Positions 1 through 7,161 of a DNA stretch of 13,899 nucleotides are shown in pieces. Numbering within the stretch: position 1 is the first letter of the stretch; the number at the start of each line of letters is the position of its first letter. This DNA is from Vicinamibacterales bacterium (GTDB lineage Bacteria; Acidobacteriota; Vicinamibacteria; Vicinamibacterales; UBA8438), in contig JASLOY010000037.1 in assembly GCA_030745255.1 (NCBI GenBank), forward strand, positions 1-13,899. Direction: 5' to 3'. The notes under the pieces were generated by a model, which saw only the letters and a list, made by a program, of their open reading frames with translations, was not told the DNA's origin and did no database searches. The translations under genes were made by a program, and so were the position numbers.

Positions 1-527
1 TCTGACATCGGAAACCCGTCGCCCGCCAGCGCGACTGCCGGTTCCACCAACCGGCGCCAGGGCAACGCTCCATGCTCTGACCAGGCCAGATGCAATCCGG
101 CCACCGTGCCCGGAACACCGACCGCGAAATGACTGTTGTGGTGGACAACGGGGTCGTATTCGCCGTCCTTCATGAACATCGCCGGAAACGACCCGCCAGG
201 CGCCGTCTCCCGGAAGTCGTAAGCGACAGGGGGGCCCTCGACCGGCCGGTAGATCAGAAACCCGCCACCGCCGATGTTGCCCGCCGTCGGATAGGTGACG
301 GCCAGAGCCAGCGCGGTCGCCACCGCCGCATCGATCGCGTTGCCCCCGTCCCGCATGACTTCGACGCCCACCCGCGACGCGATGTCGTCCTGCGACACCA
401 CCATCGCCTGACGCGCGCGGATGGGCTGCGTGCTGCCGATAAGGAGGACAGGCGTGATTGCGACCAGCACGGCCACGGCCGCCGCCAGCGAGCGACGGCA
501 CGGAAGCCGTTTAATGAGTGCTGCCAT
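1..527 (-). CDS. gamma-glutamyltransferase, N-terminal part (cut by the left window edge)
   Basis: This is the first 175 codons of a gamma-glutamyltranspeptidase, an exported Ntn-hydrolase that cleaves the gamma-glutamyl bond of glutathione and related peptides. The ATG at 527-525 is followed by basic residues, a hydrophobic stretch (AAAVAVLVAITPVLLIG) and then mature sequence, which fits a signal peptide. Family hallmarks seen are VVSQDDIASRVGVEVMRDGG, then GNAIDAAVATALALAVTYP, the glycine-rich GNIGGGGFLIY, DFRETAP, and VGVPGTVAGLHLAW. Members are usually about 550-600 residues, so about two thirds is missing, including the autocatalytic threonine of the small subunit. No good Shine-Dalgarno precedes the ATG; the start rests on the signal peptide. 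It is divergent from the S9 peptidase at 633. The family assignment is secure; substrate specificity cannot be judged. Confidence 0.93.
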   Translation of the reverse strand, partial: MAALIKRLPCRRSLAAAVAVLVAITPVLLIGSTQPIRARQAMVVSQDDIASRVGVEVMRDGGNAIDAAVATALALAVTYPTAGNIGGGGFLIYRPVEGPPVAYDFRETAPGGSFPAMFMKDGEYDPVVHHNSHFAVGVPGTVAGLHLAWSEHGALPWRRLVEPAVALAGDGFPMS

Positions 528-566
528 GGACCCATGATCGCAGCGTCCATCCCCTGTCGCAAGCCT

Positions 567-594
567 GTCCGCCGTAGCCTTGGCGAAAGCGGAC
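567..594. repeat. REP-like inverted repeat in the divergent intergenic region
   Basis: Perfect 6-bp arms (GTCCGC at 567-572, GCGGAC at 589-594) enclose 16 bp that contain a second small inverted pair (GCC/GGC around TT). It lies between the two divergent genes. Its composition (CCGCCGTAGCCTTGGCGAA) resembles dispersed intergenic palindromes of some GC-rich genomes, but only one copy is in this window, so the repeat status is inferred. Confidence 0.4.
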
Positions 595-597
595 TGC

Positions 598-603
598 TAC
601 ACT
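598..603 (+). promoter_or_regulatory. possible -10 element for the S9 peptidase gene
   Basis: TACACT matches the sigma-70 -10 consensus at four of six positions. It lies in a locally A/T-rich patch just before the Shine-Dalgarno and 29 bp before the ATG. No -35 box at proper spacing is evident; TTGGCG at 580-585 is only 12 bp away. This is a weak candidate. Confidence 0.2.
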
Positions 604-620
604 TTTTCGATCAGACTTCC

Positions 621-625
621 AGGAG
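621..625 (+). promoter_or_regulatory. ribosome binding site fixing the S9 peptidase start
   Basis: AGGAG lies 7 nt before the ATG at 633. The reading frame is open upstream to about position 90, so this site together with the signal peptide that follows decides the start. Confidence 0.75.
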
Positions 626-632
626 CCTCTCA

Positions 633-2732
633 ATGCCCCATCGCCTTGTCGTCCGGACGACCGCCCTGCTCGTTGTCGCCTGTCTCGCACTCGGCGTCGC
701 GCCAAGCGCCGCCCAGAACCGCGGCTTGTTGCCGACCGACTATTACAGCGAGGTCGGAGTCGCTGAGGTCGCCATCGCGCCTGACGGTGCGCTGCTGGCG
801 TTCACCGTCACCACCGTCGATGAAGACGACAACCGCCGGCATCGGGAAATCTGGATGCAGGTGCTGCGCGGCGGACGTCCAGCGGGCGAGCCGTTCCGGT
901 TCACCGACCCGACCCGTGAAGCCAGTGCGCCGCGGTGGTCGCCAGACAGCCGGGTGCTTAGCTTCCAGTCGCGCCGGGGCGACAACGACACTGCCGACTC
1001 GACCTGGTTCGCCAGAGTCACGTTTCCCGGCGGAGAGGCGTACCAGATCGAAGGGGTCGACGACGCGCCGGTCTGGTCCCCCGACGGCGCCTGGATCGCC
1101 TACACCACGCGGCCGGACGCGGGAACCGATGATGACACTGAGCGAGACGGATGGATCGCACCAGACGCCATCACCAACACGCTGGACGTCGAGCGGTTCG
1201 ACGGGCGGGTCATCACCTCGATGCGGTACAAGCGCGACGGCACGCTGACCCTGCGCCCGCATCCGTCGACCGTGGCAAAACGTCAGCTCTTAGTCGTACC
1301 GGCCGAGGGCGGTGAGCCGGTCCAGCGCACCGAGATGACCTTCAACGTCGGAGACCTTGTCTGGTCGGCCGACAGCGAACGGATCTACTTCACCGGAGAC
1401 GAGCTGGAGGACGACGAGCGCAACGACGAGCTGACAACCGACATCTACGTGGTCAGCCGCGAGGCCGGCGACCCGCAAAAGTTGACCTCGAACCCAGGAA
1501 GCGAGAGCGCGCCCGCCATTTCGCCAGACGGCAGCCGGCTCGCGTTCCTGCAGACACGCGCGCGGGGCGAGGAGACCGACCTGCGCATCGTCGACCTGGC
1601 GGCCAATGGCACGTTCCGTGGAATCCCCCGCAACCTGACCAGCGACTGGGACCAGACACCGGGGACGCCCTCCTGGGCGGCAAACGGCACGGCAGTCCGG
1701 TTCCTGGCTGGTGTCGGCGGAGACCGGCATCTGTTCGAGGTGACGGCGACCGGCGACCTGATCCGGCAGCTGACAACCGGCGCGCGTCAGGTCGGATCCA
1801 TGTCGACCTCCAAGGACGGCCTCGTCCTCGCCTACACCGTGACCGACGCCGTGACACCGGCCGAGATCTTCGTGAACCGTGGCGACGGCAGCCTGCAACA
1901 GCGGGTCACGGCGTTCAACGACGAATGGCTCGCCGATGTCAATCTCCAGCCGGCCGAGCGACTGACATGGACTGTCACCGACGGCACCGAGATCGAAGGC
2001 TGGCTCGTCAAGCCGGTCGGCTATCAGGCCGGACAGCCCTACCCGATGATTCTGAAGATTCACGGCGGCCCGCACGGCGCCTATGGCAACACCTTTTTCC
2101 GGACATTCCATGTCCTTTCGGGCGCTGGCGCCTTCGTCCTCTACACGAACCCCCGCGGCTCGACCGGCTACGGCAACGCCTTCACCTACGCAACGCGGGA
2201 GGGCTGGGGCGAGATCGATGCCGAGGACTATCTGGCTGGGGTCGATGCGGCACTCGAGCGTTACCCCGACATCGACCCGGCCCGCGTCGGCGTGTCGGGC
2301 GGGAGCTACGGCGGCTACATGACCAACTGGCTGACCGCAACCACCAACCGCTTCGCCGCCGCCGTCACCAGCCGGTCGATCACCAACTGGGAGAGCTGGT
2401 ACGGATCGACAGACGTCCAAGCTCTGACCGAATTTGAGTTCGGCGGCGCCCCTTGGGAGCAGCGCGAGCTGTATCGCCGCTTGTCACCGATCTCCTATGT
2501 AGAGAACGTCACCGCGCCGACGCTCATCATCCACGGCGAGAACGACTACCGGACGCCAATCGGTGATGGCGAGCAGTGGTTCATGGCACTCGTGAAGCGG
2601 GGGATCCCGACCGAGCTAGTCCGCTATCCTCGCTCGAGCCACGGGCTTTCCCGGACCGGCGAGCCCTGGTTGCTGGTGGACCGCCTGGAACGGATCCGCA
2701 GCTGGTTCACCCACTGGCTGGTCGAACCATAG
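633..2732 (+). CDS. exported S9-family prolyl oligopeptidase-like serine peptidase (acylaminoacyl-peptidase/DPP type)
   Basis: A 699-residue secreted serine peptidase that probably trims short peptides in the periplasm. The start is the ATG at 633, with AGGAG 7 nt upstream and a clear signal peptide (RTTALLVVACLALGVAPSAAQ). Roughly residues 40-410 form a beta-propeller of TolB/WD40-like blades, shown by repeated motifs PRWSPDSRVLSF, PVWSPDGAWIAY, LVWSADSERIYF, PAISPDGSRLAF and PSWAANGTAVRF. The C-terminal alpha/beta-hydrolase domain begins near residue 440 and contains KIHGGPHGAYG, the nucleophile elbow GGSYGGY (Ser558), the acid in HGENDYRTP (Asp638) and the base in SSHGLSRTG (His670), so the triad is complete. 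Length is normal for acylaminoacyl-peptidase or dipeptidyl-peptidase relatives. Exact exo- or endo-specificity cannot be told from sequence. It is divergent from the gamma-glutamyltransferase and convergent with the tad operon. Confidence 0.95.
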   Translation: MPHRLVVRTTALLVVACLALGVAPSAAQNRGLLPTDYYSEVGVAEVAIAPDGALLAFTVTTVDEDDNRRHREIWMQVLRGGRPAGEPFRFTDPTREASAPRWSPDSRVLSFQSRRGDNDTADSTWFARVTFPGGEAYQIEGVDDAPVWSPDGAWIAYTTRPDAGTDDDTERDGWIAPDAITNTLDVERFDGRVITSMRYKRDGTLTLRPHPSTVAKRQLLVVPAEGGEPVQRTEMTFNVGDLVWSADSERIYFTGDELEDDERNDELTTDIYVVSREAGDPQKLTSNPGSESAPAISPDGSRLAFLQTRARGEETDLRIVDLAANGTFRGIPRNLTSDWDQTPGTPSWAANGTAVRFLAGVGGDRHLFEVTATGDLIRQLTTGARQVGSMSTSKDGLVLAYTVTDAVTPAEIFVNRGDGSLQQRVTAFNDEWLADVNLQPAERLTWTVTDGTEIEGWLVKPVGYQAGQPYPMILKIHGGPHGAYGNTFFRTFHVLSGAGAFVLYTNPRGSTGYGNAFTYATREGWGEIDAEDYLAGVDAALERYPDIDPARVGVSGGSYGGYMTNWLTATTNRFAAAVTSRSITNWESWYGSTDVQALTEFEFGGAPWEQRELYRRLSPISYVENVTAPTLIIHGENDYRTPIGDGEQWFMALVKRGIPTELVRYPRSSHGLSRTGEPWLLVDRLERIRSWFTHWLVEP

Positions 2733-2778
2733 ACCGGCGCGGGTCTGACTTCTGCCTTCTGACTCTGTGAGTGTCCGC

Positions 2779-3519
2779 TCAGAACACCCCCGGCACCAGA
2801 CGCCATCTCACCCGTTGCCGATAGCGCGCATAGACCGGATCATGGAGGAGGGTTCCCTCCTCGTGGGAGGCCCTGATCAGGAGGGCGCTATCTGCGGCTG
2901 CGAGGGCCACGACATTCCACCAGCTCGGATTTGCGGCAAGAAAGGCCGCGTGCGTCAGCACGTAGCCCAGATAGATGGGGTGGCGGACCAGCCGATACGC
3001 GCCGGAGGACACGACGCCGCGGTTCGCCGGGAGCAGACCAAAGCTGCGTCCGAGCGCGACCTTCCCGGCGACTACAATCGCGAGACCGATGGTGGACACC
3101 GTCACGGTATACGCCTCGACAGACGGACCTATCCCGCTTGTCGGCCTGAGCAGGAAGGGGCCCAATATCGACACCACTGCGATCAACCGGACCCGGCAGC
3201 TCAGGTCGATGTCGATCGCGGCGCGACGCGACAGCGTCAGCACGACCACCAGCAGTTCGCTGGCGAGCAGCAAGAGACCGGTCGGCCGACCGCTCTCCAG
3301 GACATCCAGGCCGATGCGATAGGCGAGACCGAGGAACAGCCCTGCAATCATCGCCTTAGCCACGATGTCTGACAGGTCGCGCGAGAAAGGTCCGCTGCGG
3401 CCGGCACCTGCCGAGACACCAGTCCGCTCGACCGACGTCGTCTGGCGGACCCGGCGCGAGGCACCGACGAGGCGGGGCGACGACGTGGCCAACCGTCGGG
3501 CACCGACGGGACGTGGCAT
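2779..3519 (-). CDS. isoprenylcysteine carboxyl methyltransferase-like (PEMT/ICMT family) membrane protein
   Basis: A 246-residue integral membrane protein, last gene of the tad-linked operon. The first ~45 residues are hydrophilic and Arg-rich. About five hydrophobic segments follow (near 52-74, 80-97, 108-125, 136-155 and 182-216). The C-terminal half carries the family signature GAYRLVRHPIYLGYVL (His180-Pro181), a later Glu pair (220-221, RASHEEGTLL) and YARYRQRVRWRLVPG, the usual SAM- and substrate-binding core of ICMT and phospholipid methyltransferases. The substrate is unknown: bacterial members act on lipids, amines or uncharacterised targets. The ATG shares its A with the TGA of the AAA ATPase gene (TGATG) and has no Shine-Dalgarno, so translation probably depends on coupling. 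The open frame extends further upstream, but inside the neighbouring gene. Family call firm, role inferred. Confidence 0.82.
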   Translation of the reverse strand: MPRPVGARRLATSSPRLVGASRRVRQTTSVERTGVSAGAGRSGPFSRDLSDIVAKAMIAGLFLGLAYRIGLDVLESGRPTGLLLLASELLVVVLTLSRRAAIDIDLSCRVRLIAVVSILGPFLLRPTSGIGPSVEAYTVTVSTIGLAIVVAGKVALGRSFGLLPANRGVVSSGAYRLVRHPIYLGYVLTHAAFLAANPSWWNVVALAAADSALLIRASHEEGTLLHDPVYARYRQRVRWRLVPGVF

Positions 3520-4862
3520 CAGGAGGCCGATTCCCGCGCGGTGCGCTCCGTGTCGTCGACGAAATAGGTCGAGCAGGCCGCGTCCAGCAGCTCCGTGGTA
3601 ATCGCGGCGTCGCGATTCTGATACCGGCACAGGTTCACGACCTGGTTGATCAGATCGCGGGGGTGACAACCACGCATCTCGATTCCGCGTGCGACGTAAT
3701 ACTCTTGTCGCAGGTACTCGACCATTGCCGGGTCGAAGTCGATTCCGTGCCCGCTGCAGGTCTGGGCAAAAATGCGGCAGAACTGGTCGTAGGTCGGGTT
3801 CTTTGCCCGAATCTTGTACGGAATGCGCCGCAGGAAGGCCTCGTCGGCCAGCGACTGCGGGTCGAGATTCGTGGAAAACACAATCAGGACGTCGAACGGA
3901 ATTTCGAACTTTCGGCCGGAGTGAAGCGTGAGGTAATCGATCTGCGCTTCGAGCGGCACGATCCAGCGATTCAAGAGATCCTGCGGGGGTACGCGTTGAC
4001 GTCCAAAGTCGTCAATGATGAGGACACCGCCATTGGCCTTGAGTTGTACCGGAGCCTCGTAGAAGCTCGATGTCTGGTTGAACGCGAGGTCGAGCATGTC
4101 GAGCGTCAGTTCGCCGCCGACCGTGATCACCGGGCGTGCAATCCGAGCCCACCGCTGGTCGGATGAGTCCGACGGCCGAATCAGCAAGCTCTCCTCCTCG
4201 GTCACCACCTCCGTGTGGGTGACCGGGTCGAAGAGCTGGACGACCTGCCCATCGATGTCGAGGGCATGCGGTATGTAAATGTCTCCCCCCAGCACGCGAC
4301 CGATCCCGGCTCCGATCACGCTCTTGCCATTGCCAGGAGGCCCATACAGGAAGAGCGCCCGTCTGGCGGTGATGGCCGGCCCGAGCTGGTCGATGACCTG
4401 CGGGCTCAACACCAGCGGGAACAACCCGGCGGCTACGCTCTCGTGGTCGATACGAACTCTGGATCCGGAGATATGACCCATGTACGAGAGATACTGGTCG
4501 AGCGGCACGGGCGCCGGCCCGACATATCCGCACGCGTCGAAGTGCTGACGGGCCCGGTCGCGCCCGCCATCGGTCAACCCGTAGCGATAGCCCGCTGTTC
4601 CCGTGCCGCCGGCGCTGCGCACCTCCACCAAGCGCTCGATGCGAACGTGCTCGATGATGCCTTCGAGCAGGGCATACGGCAGTCGGATGCGCTCGGCCAG
4701 GTCGGTACCGCTGGCCTCCCCGGTGTAGAGCCACTTGAGCACCAGCTCGGCCACGTTGTCCGTAGCGAGGCCGACGTCGCCAAAGCACGTCGGCCGTTGC
4801 GGAACGGACGCGTCATCGGGAGCCGTGGTGGCGACCGGCATGAGTTCCGTGACGCCCGACAT
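3519..4862 (-). CDS. AAA+ ATPase with N-terminal winged-helix-like domain, tad-operon associated
   Basis: A 447-residue cytoplasmic AAA+ protein. Residues ~35-105 look like a winged-helix or helix-turn-helix module (ELVLKWLYTGEASGTDLAER to YRYGLTDGGRDRARQ). The ATPase core has Walker A GPPGNGKS (Lys180), a Walker B region LIIDDFGRQ (Asp284, Asp285), sensor 1 in IVFSTNLDP (Asn332), an arginine finger in EAFLRRIPYKI (Arg345/346) and a sensor-2-like GCHPRDL (Arg402). The second Walker B acid is Asp where most AAA+ proteins have Glu. Two tandem ATGs exist at 4865 and 4862. The second is chosen because GGAG lies 7 nt before it, and it shares its A with the TGA of the DUF192 gene. The position suggests a chaperone- or regulator-like job in Flp pilus biogenesis, which is inference. 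A MoxR-type remodeller is the closest alternative description. Confidence 0.85.
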   Translation of the reverse strand: MSGVTELMPVATTAPDDASVPQRPTCFGDVGLATDNVAELVLKWLYTGEASGTDLAERIRLPYALLEGIIEHVRIERLVEVRSAGGTGTAGYRYGLTDGGRDRARQHFDACGYVGPAPVPLDQYLSYMGHISGSRVRIDHESVAAGLFPLVLSPQVIDQLGPAITARRALFLYGPPGNGKSVIGAGIGRVLGGDIYIPHALDIDGQVVQLFDPVTHTEVVTEEESLLIRPSDSSDQRWARIARPVITVGGELTLDMLDLAFNQTSSFYEAPVQLKANGGVLIIDDFGRQRVPPQDLLNRWIVPLEAQIDYLTLHSGRKFEIPFDVLIVFSTNLDPQSLADEAFLRRIPYKIRAKNPTYDQFCRIFAQTCSGHGIDFDPAMVEYLRQEYYVARGIEMRGCHPRDLINQVVNLCRYQNRDAAITTELLDAACSTYFVDDTERTARESAS

Positions 4863-5278
4863 CATGCGTCTCCGGCGTGAGCGTTCCAGCCCAGCACGCC
4901 GACTGTTTCGAACGTCAGACAATGGCCCAGACGCGTTTCCGAGCGCTCGAGACTCCCCTCCGGCAACTCCAGCACGCCGACGACGCTCCGCCGGGGCAAT
5001 CGGAGCCGCCAGGGCGCCAGGCCAGCCACGCGGTCAACGACCTTCCCGGTCGCATCGAGCGCCACAAGGTCGATCGGGAACCGCATTCCACAGGTATGCA
5101 CGCCCCGGCTTGGTGCGATCCACATGGCTTCATCGGGCTGGAAGTCGTCGCGCCCCAATAGTCCGAGTGCCCGCTCGGTGCGGGTGGCAGTCACGCTCAC
5201 CCTCGTGGCTATGATCCGGCCGCTGTCGAGATTGCGGGCCATGACTTGCGGTGAACGCACCCGTCTCTTCGGCTTCAT
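4862..5278 (-). CDS. DUF192 (UPF0127) family protein
   Basis: A 138-residue protein with all the landmarks of DUF192: RTERALGLLGRDDF (33-46), AMWIAPSRGVHTCGMRFPID (51-70), a hydrophobic strand with VALDATGKVVDR, LAPWRL (87-92), and VLELPEGSLE (102-111). The biochemical function of DUF192 is not established. Many members carry a signal peptide or lipobox. Here the N-terminus is basic and polar (MKPKRRVRSPQ) with no hydrophobic core, so a cytoplasmic location is likely. The ATG lies 1 nt after the tadC stop, and its excellent Shine-Dalgarno lies inside the end of tadC. The stop overlaps the start of the AAA ATPase gene (ATGATG), so it is translationally tied to both neighbours. Confidence 0.88.
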   Translation of the reverse strand: MKPKRRVRSPQVMARNLDSGRIIATRVSVTATRTERALGLLGRDDFQPDEAMWIAPSRGVHTCGMRFPIDLVALDATGKVVDRVAGLAPWRLRLPRRSVVGVLELPEGSLERSETRLGHCLTFETVGVLGWNAHAGDA

Positions 5279-5279
5279 G

Positions 5280-6185
5280 CTATTGACCTCCTTCGATGAT
5301 TGGGAAGAGAACCTTGACGAACTGGATGGCAGCCGGTCCGATGGTCACGACCCAGATCGCTGGAAAGATACATAGGACCAGCGGAAACACCATCTTCACA
5401 CCGGTCTTCGCTGCGGCCTCTTCAGCCCGCTGTCTTCGCTTCGTGCGCAGCGTTTCGGAGAACACCCTGAGCGAGCTGGCGACGCTGGTGCCGAACTTGT
5501 CGGTCTGCACGAGCATGGCGACCAGGGCGCTCAGGTCGTCGACACCGGTCCGATCCGCGAGGTTCCGCAACGCCTCGGACCGCGCCTTCCCTGCGAGCAA
5601 CTCGAGGTTGACCTGGCGCAGGTCGGTCGACAGGTCCGGGTAGGCGGACCCCAGCTCCTGACCGACCCGTACCATTGCCTGGTCCAGACCCAGCCCCGCC
5701 TCTACACTGACGACCAGGAGATCGAGCGCATCCGGCAGCGCCAGTTGAATCCGGTGTTGGCGGCGCTTCGCCAGCCTTGCGAGCACCATGCCGGGCAACA
5801 CCCATCCCAGGCCAAGCGACGCCAGGGCGAACACCAAATTGGGTCGGGCGAAGACGCCGCTCACGAACACGCCGAACAACATCAGGGCGAAGCCGACTCG
5901 AATGGCGAAGAAGATCGACAGGCTCTCCGGGCGGCGAAATCCTGCGTGCACGAGGCGTTCCCGCAGCCCACTGACCTCTTTTGCCGACCGGGGCGCCTTC
6001 TCCCCGACGTTCTTGAGGAAGTTGGCGGCCGCCGTCGCCGCAGCTCGCACGTCGTCGCCCCGCTCCTCCGCCCCCGTCACCTCTCGCAGGCGCTGGTCGA
6101 TTGCAGCCGCCTTGGCCGGCTTGAGCATGAAAACCGCCACAACGCCGAGCATCCCCAGGAGGAAGGCGAAAAGCGGTAGCAACAT
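5280..6185 (-). CDS. tadC: Tad/Flp pilus inner-membrane platform protein TadC
   Basis: A 301-residue polytopic membrane protein that, with TadB, forms the inner-membrane platform on which the CpaF ATPase acts. The start MLLPLFAFLLG begins the first membrane segment (1-22). Two further segments lie near 88-135. The T2SSF (GspF-like) domain follows: RIQLALPDALDLLVVSVEAG, a helical hairpin, TDKFGTSVASSLRVFSETLR, RAEEAAAKTGVKM, then a last membrane helix FPLVLCIFPAIWVVTIGPA. These are diagnostic for TadC. A GTG two codons upstream (6191) is an alternative start, since GAGGT sits 5 nt before it but 11 nt before the ATG. It follows tadB by 7 nt and precedes the DUF192 gene by 1 nt. Confidence 0.94.
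   Translation of the reverse strand: MLLPLFAFLLGMLGVVAVFMLKPAKAAAIDQRLREVTGAEERGDDVRAAATAAANFLKNVGEKAPRSAKEVSGLRERLVHAGFRRPESLSIFFAIRVGFALMLFGVFVSGVFARPNLVFALASLGLGWVLPGMVLARLAKRRQHRIQLALPDALDLLVVSVEAGLGLDQAMVRVGQELGSAYPDLSTDLRQVNLELLAGKARSEALRNLADRTGVDDLSALVAMLVQTDKFGTSVASSLRVFSETLRTKRRQRAEEAAAKTGVKMVFPLVLCIFPAIWVVTIGPAAIQFVKVLFPIIEGGQ
5286..5293 (-). promoter_or_regulatory. strong ribosome binding site of the DUF192 gene, inside the 3' end of tadC
   Basis: AAGGAGGT on the minus strand is a near-perfect anti-16S match. It is embedded in the last codons of tadC and spaced 7 nt from the ATG at 5278. It is the strongest Shine-Dalgarno seen in the window. Confidence 0.8.
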
Positions 6186-6192
6186 CGTCACA

Positions 6193-7161
6193 TCACACCT
6201 CGATCTTGACCACTTGCCTGATCCACACGTACCCGACCGCCTGCATGACAATTGCGCCCACCAGCATCATTCGCCCCATGCCTTCCTCGAACAGGAGGCC
6301 CACGTGACCCGGGTTGATGAATGAGAGCGCGATGAGGAGAAACACCGGCAGTGCCATCAGCACATACCCGGTCATACGACCGTGCGCGCTGTGCACCCGA
6401 ACCTGACGGCGAATCTTGAACCGCTCGCGCACGACTTCTGCCAGGTTATCGAGAATTTCGGCGAGATTGCCGCCGGTATCGTGTTGGATGAGCACGGCCG
6501 TCACGAAAAACCGCACATCGAGCAACGGCACGCGAAGGGCCAGGTGCTCCAGCGCATCGCCGAGCGGCAGCCCGAAGTTCTGCTCGTCGAAGGTCTTGCG
6601 GAACTCCGGGCCCACCGGGGCATCCAGCTCGTCGCCGATCATCTTGAGCGCGGCACTGAAGGCGTGGCCCGCGCGGACCGCCCGCGAGATCAGGTCGAGC
6701 GCCTCAGGAAAATGCTCTTCGAACTTCCGAAACCGCATGACCCGGCGCTGTCTGATCACCACCACCGGGACGGCGAACCCGATCAGCCCGGTCACCCCGG
6801 TCGCCCATGGGCTGCCGGCGAACGCGCCACCCACGAGACCGACCAACACGGCCACCAACAGCGATGTCAGGAACAGCTTGCTGAGGCTCATCGCGGTGCC
6901 GGATTGCTCGAGCCACCGCTCGAAGGCGGATCCGGTGGCGGTCTGAGCCACCATGCGGTCCATCCCGGGCAGCGGTCCGGTCGGCGCTGATTTGACCAAG
7001 AGGTCGCTGTCTGCCTCGACGACGCCGCTCATCTCCTCGAGCCGACCTTCTACCTGCTGACGTAGCGCCGCCTCCGCCCTCCCAGACATCAGGACGAAGA
7101 AGCCGAAAATCGCCGCCGTAGATACGAGAAAGATCAGCGCGACGAGGATTTCGAGCCCCAT
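6193..7161 (-). CDS. tadB: Tad/Flp pilus inner-membrane platform protein TadB
   Basis: A 322-residue membrane protein of the T2SSF family, partner of TadC. A first membrane segment (LEILVALIFLVSTAAIFGFF) is followed by a soluble stretch and a helical pair (LFLTSLLVAVLVGLVGGAF; GVTGLIGFAVPVVVI). The cytoplasmic T2SSF domain contains FPEALDLISRAVRAGHAFSA, DEQNFGLPLGDALEHLALRV and HDTGGNLAEILDNLAEVVRE, typical of TadB. Two C-terminal membrane helices follow (MALPVFLLIALSFI; LVGAIVMQAVGYVWI). The ATG at 7161 shares its A with the cpaF stop (TGATG), and GGAGG lies 7 nt upstream at 7169-7173 within the end of cpaF. A GTG codon one position upstream is the alternative start. Confidence 0.95.
   Translation of the reverse strand: MGLEILVALIFLVSTAAIFGFFVLMSGRAEAALRQQVEGRLEEMSGVVEADSDLLVKSAPTGPLPGMDRMVAQTATGSAFERWLEQSGTAMSLSKLFLTSLLVAVLVGLVGGAFAGSPWATGVTGLIGFAVPVVVIRQRRVMRFRKFEEHFPEALDLISRAVRAGHAFSAALKMIGDELDAPVGPEFRKTFDEQNFGLPLGDALEHLALRVPLLDVRFFVTAVLIQHDTGGNLAEILDNLAEVVRERFKIRRQVRVHSAHGRMTGYVLMALPVFLLIALSFINPGHVGLLFEEGMGRMMLVGAIVMQAVGYVWIRQVVKIEV

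Noticed and set aside
254..562. Minus-strand frame starting upstream of the gamma-glutamyltransferase ATG
   Set aside because: It is in another frame than the conserved transferase sequence; its Arg/Trp-rich translation has no family features.
90..632. N-terminal extension of the S9 peptidase frame back to position 90
   Set aside because: The extension is antisense to the gamma-glutamyltransferase and has no export signal; the ATG at 633 has a Shine-Dalgarno and a signal peptide.
1290..2420. 376-codon minus-strand open frame inside the S9 peptidase
   Set aside because: It lies fully antisense to the catalytic domain of the peptidase, with no family-like motifs or plausible ribosome site.
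2731..2746. Possible terminator stem AGACC/GGTCT after the S9 peptidase stop
   Set aside because: The stem is only 5 bp with a 6-nt loop and there is no T-run; too weak to call, though the convergent position would suit a terminator.
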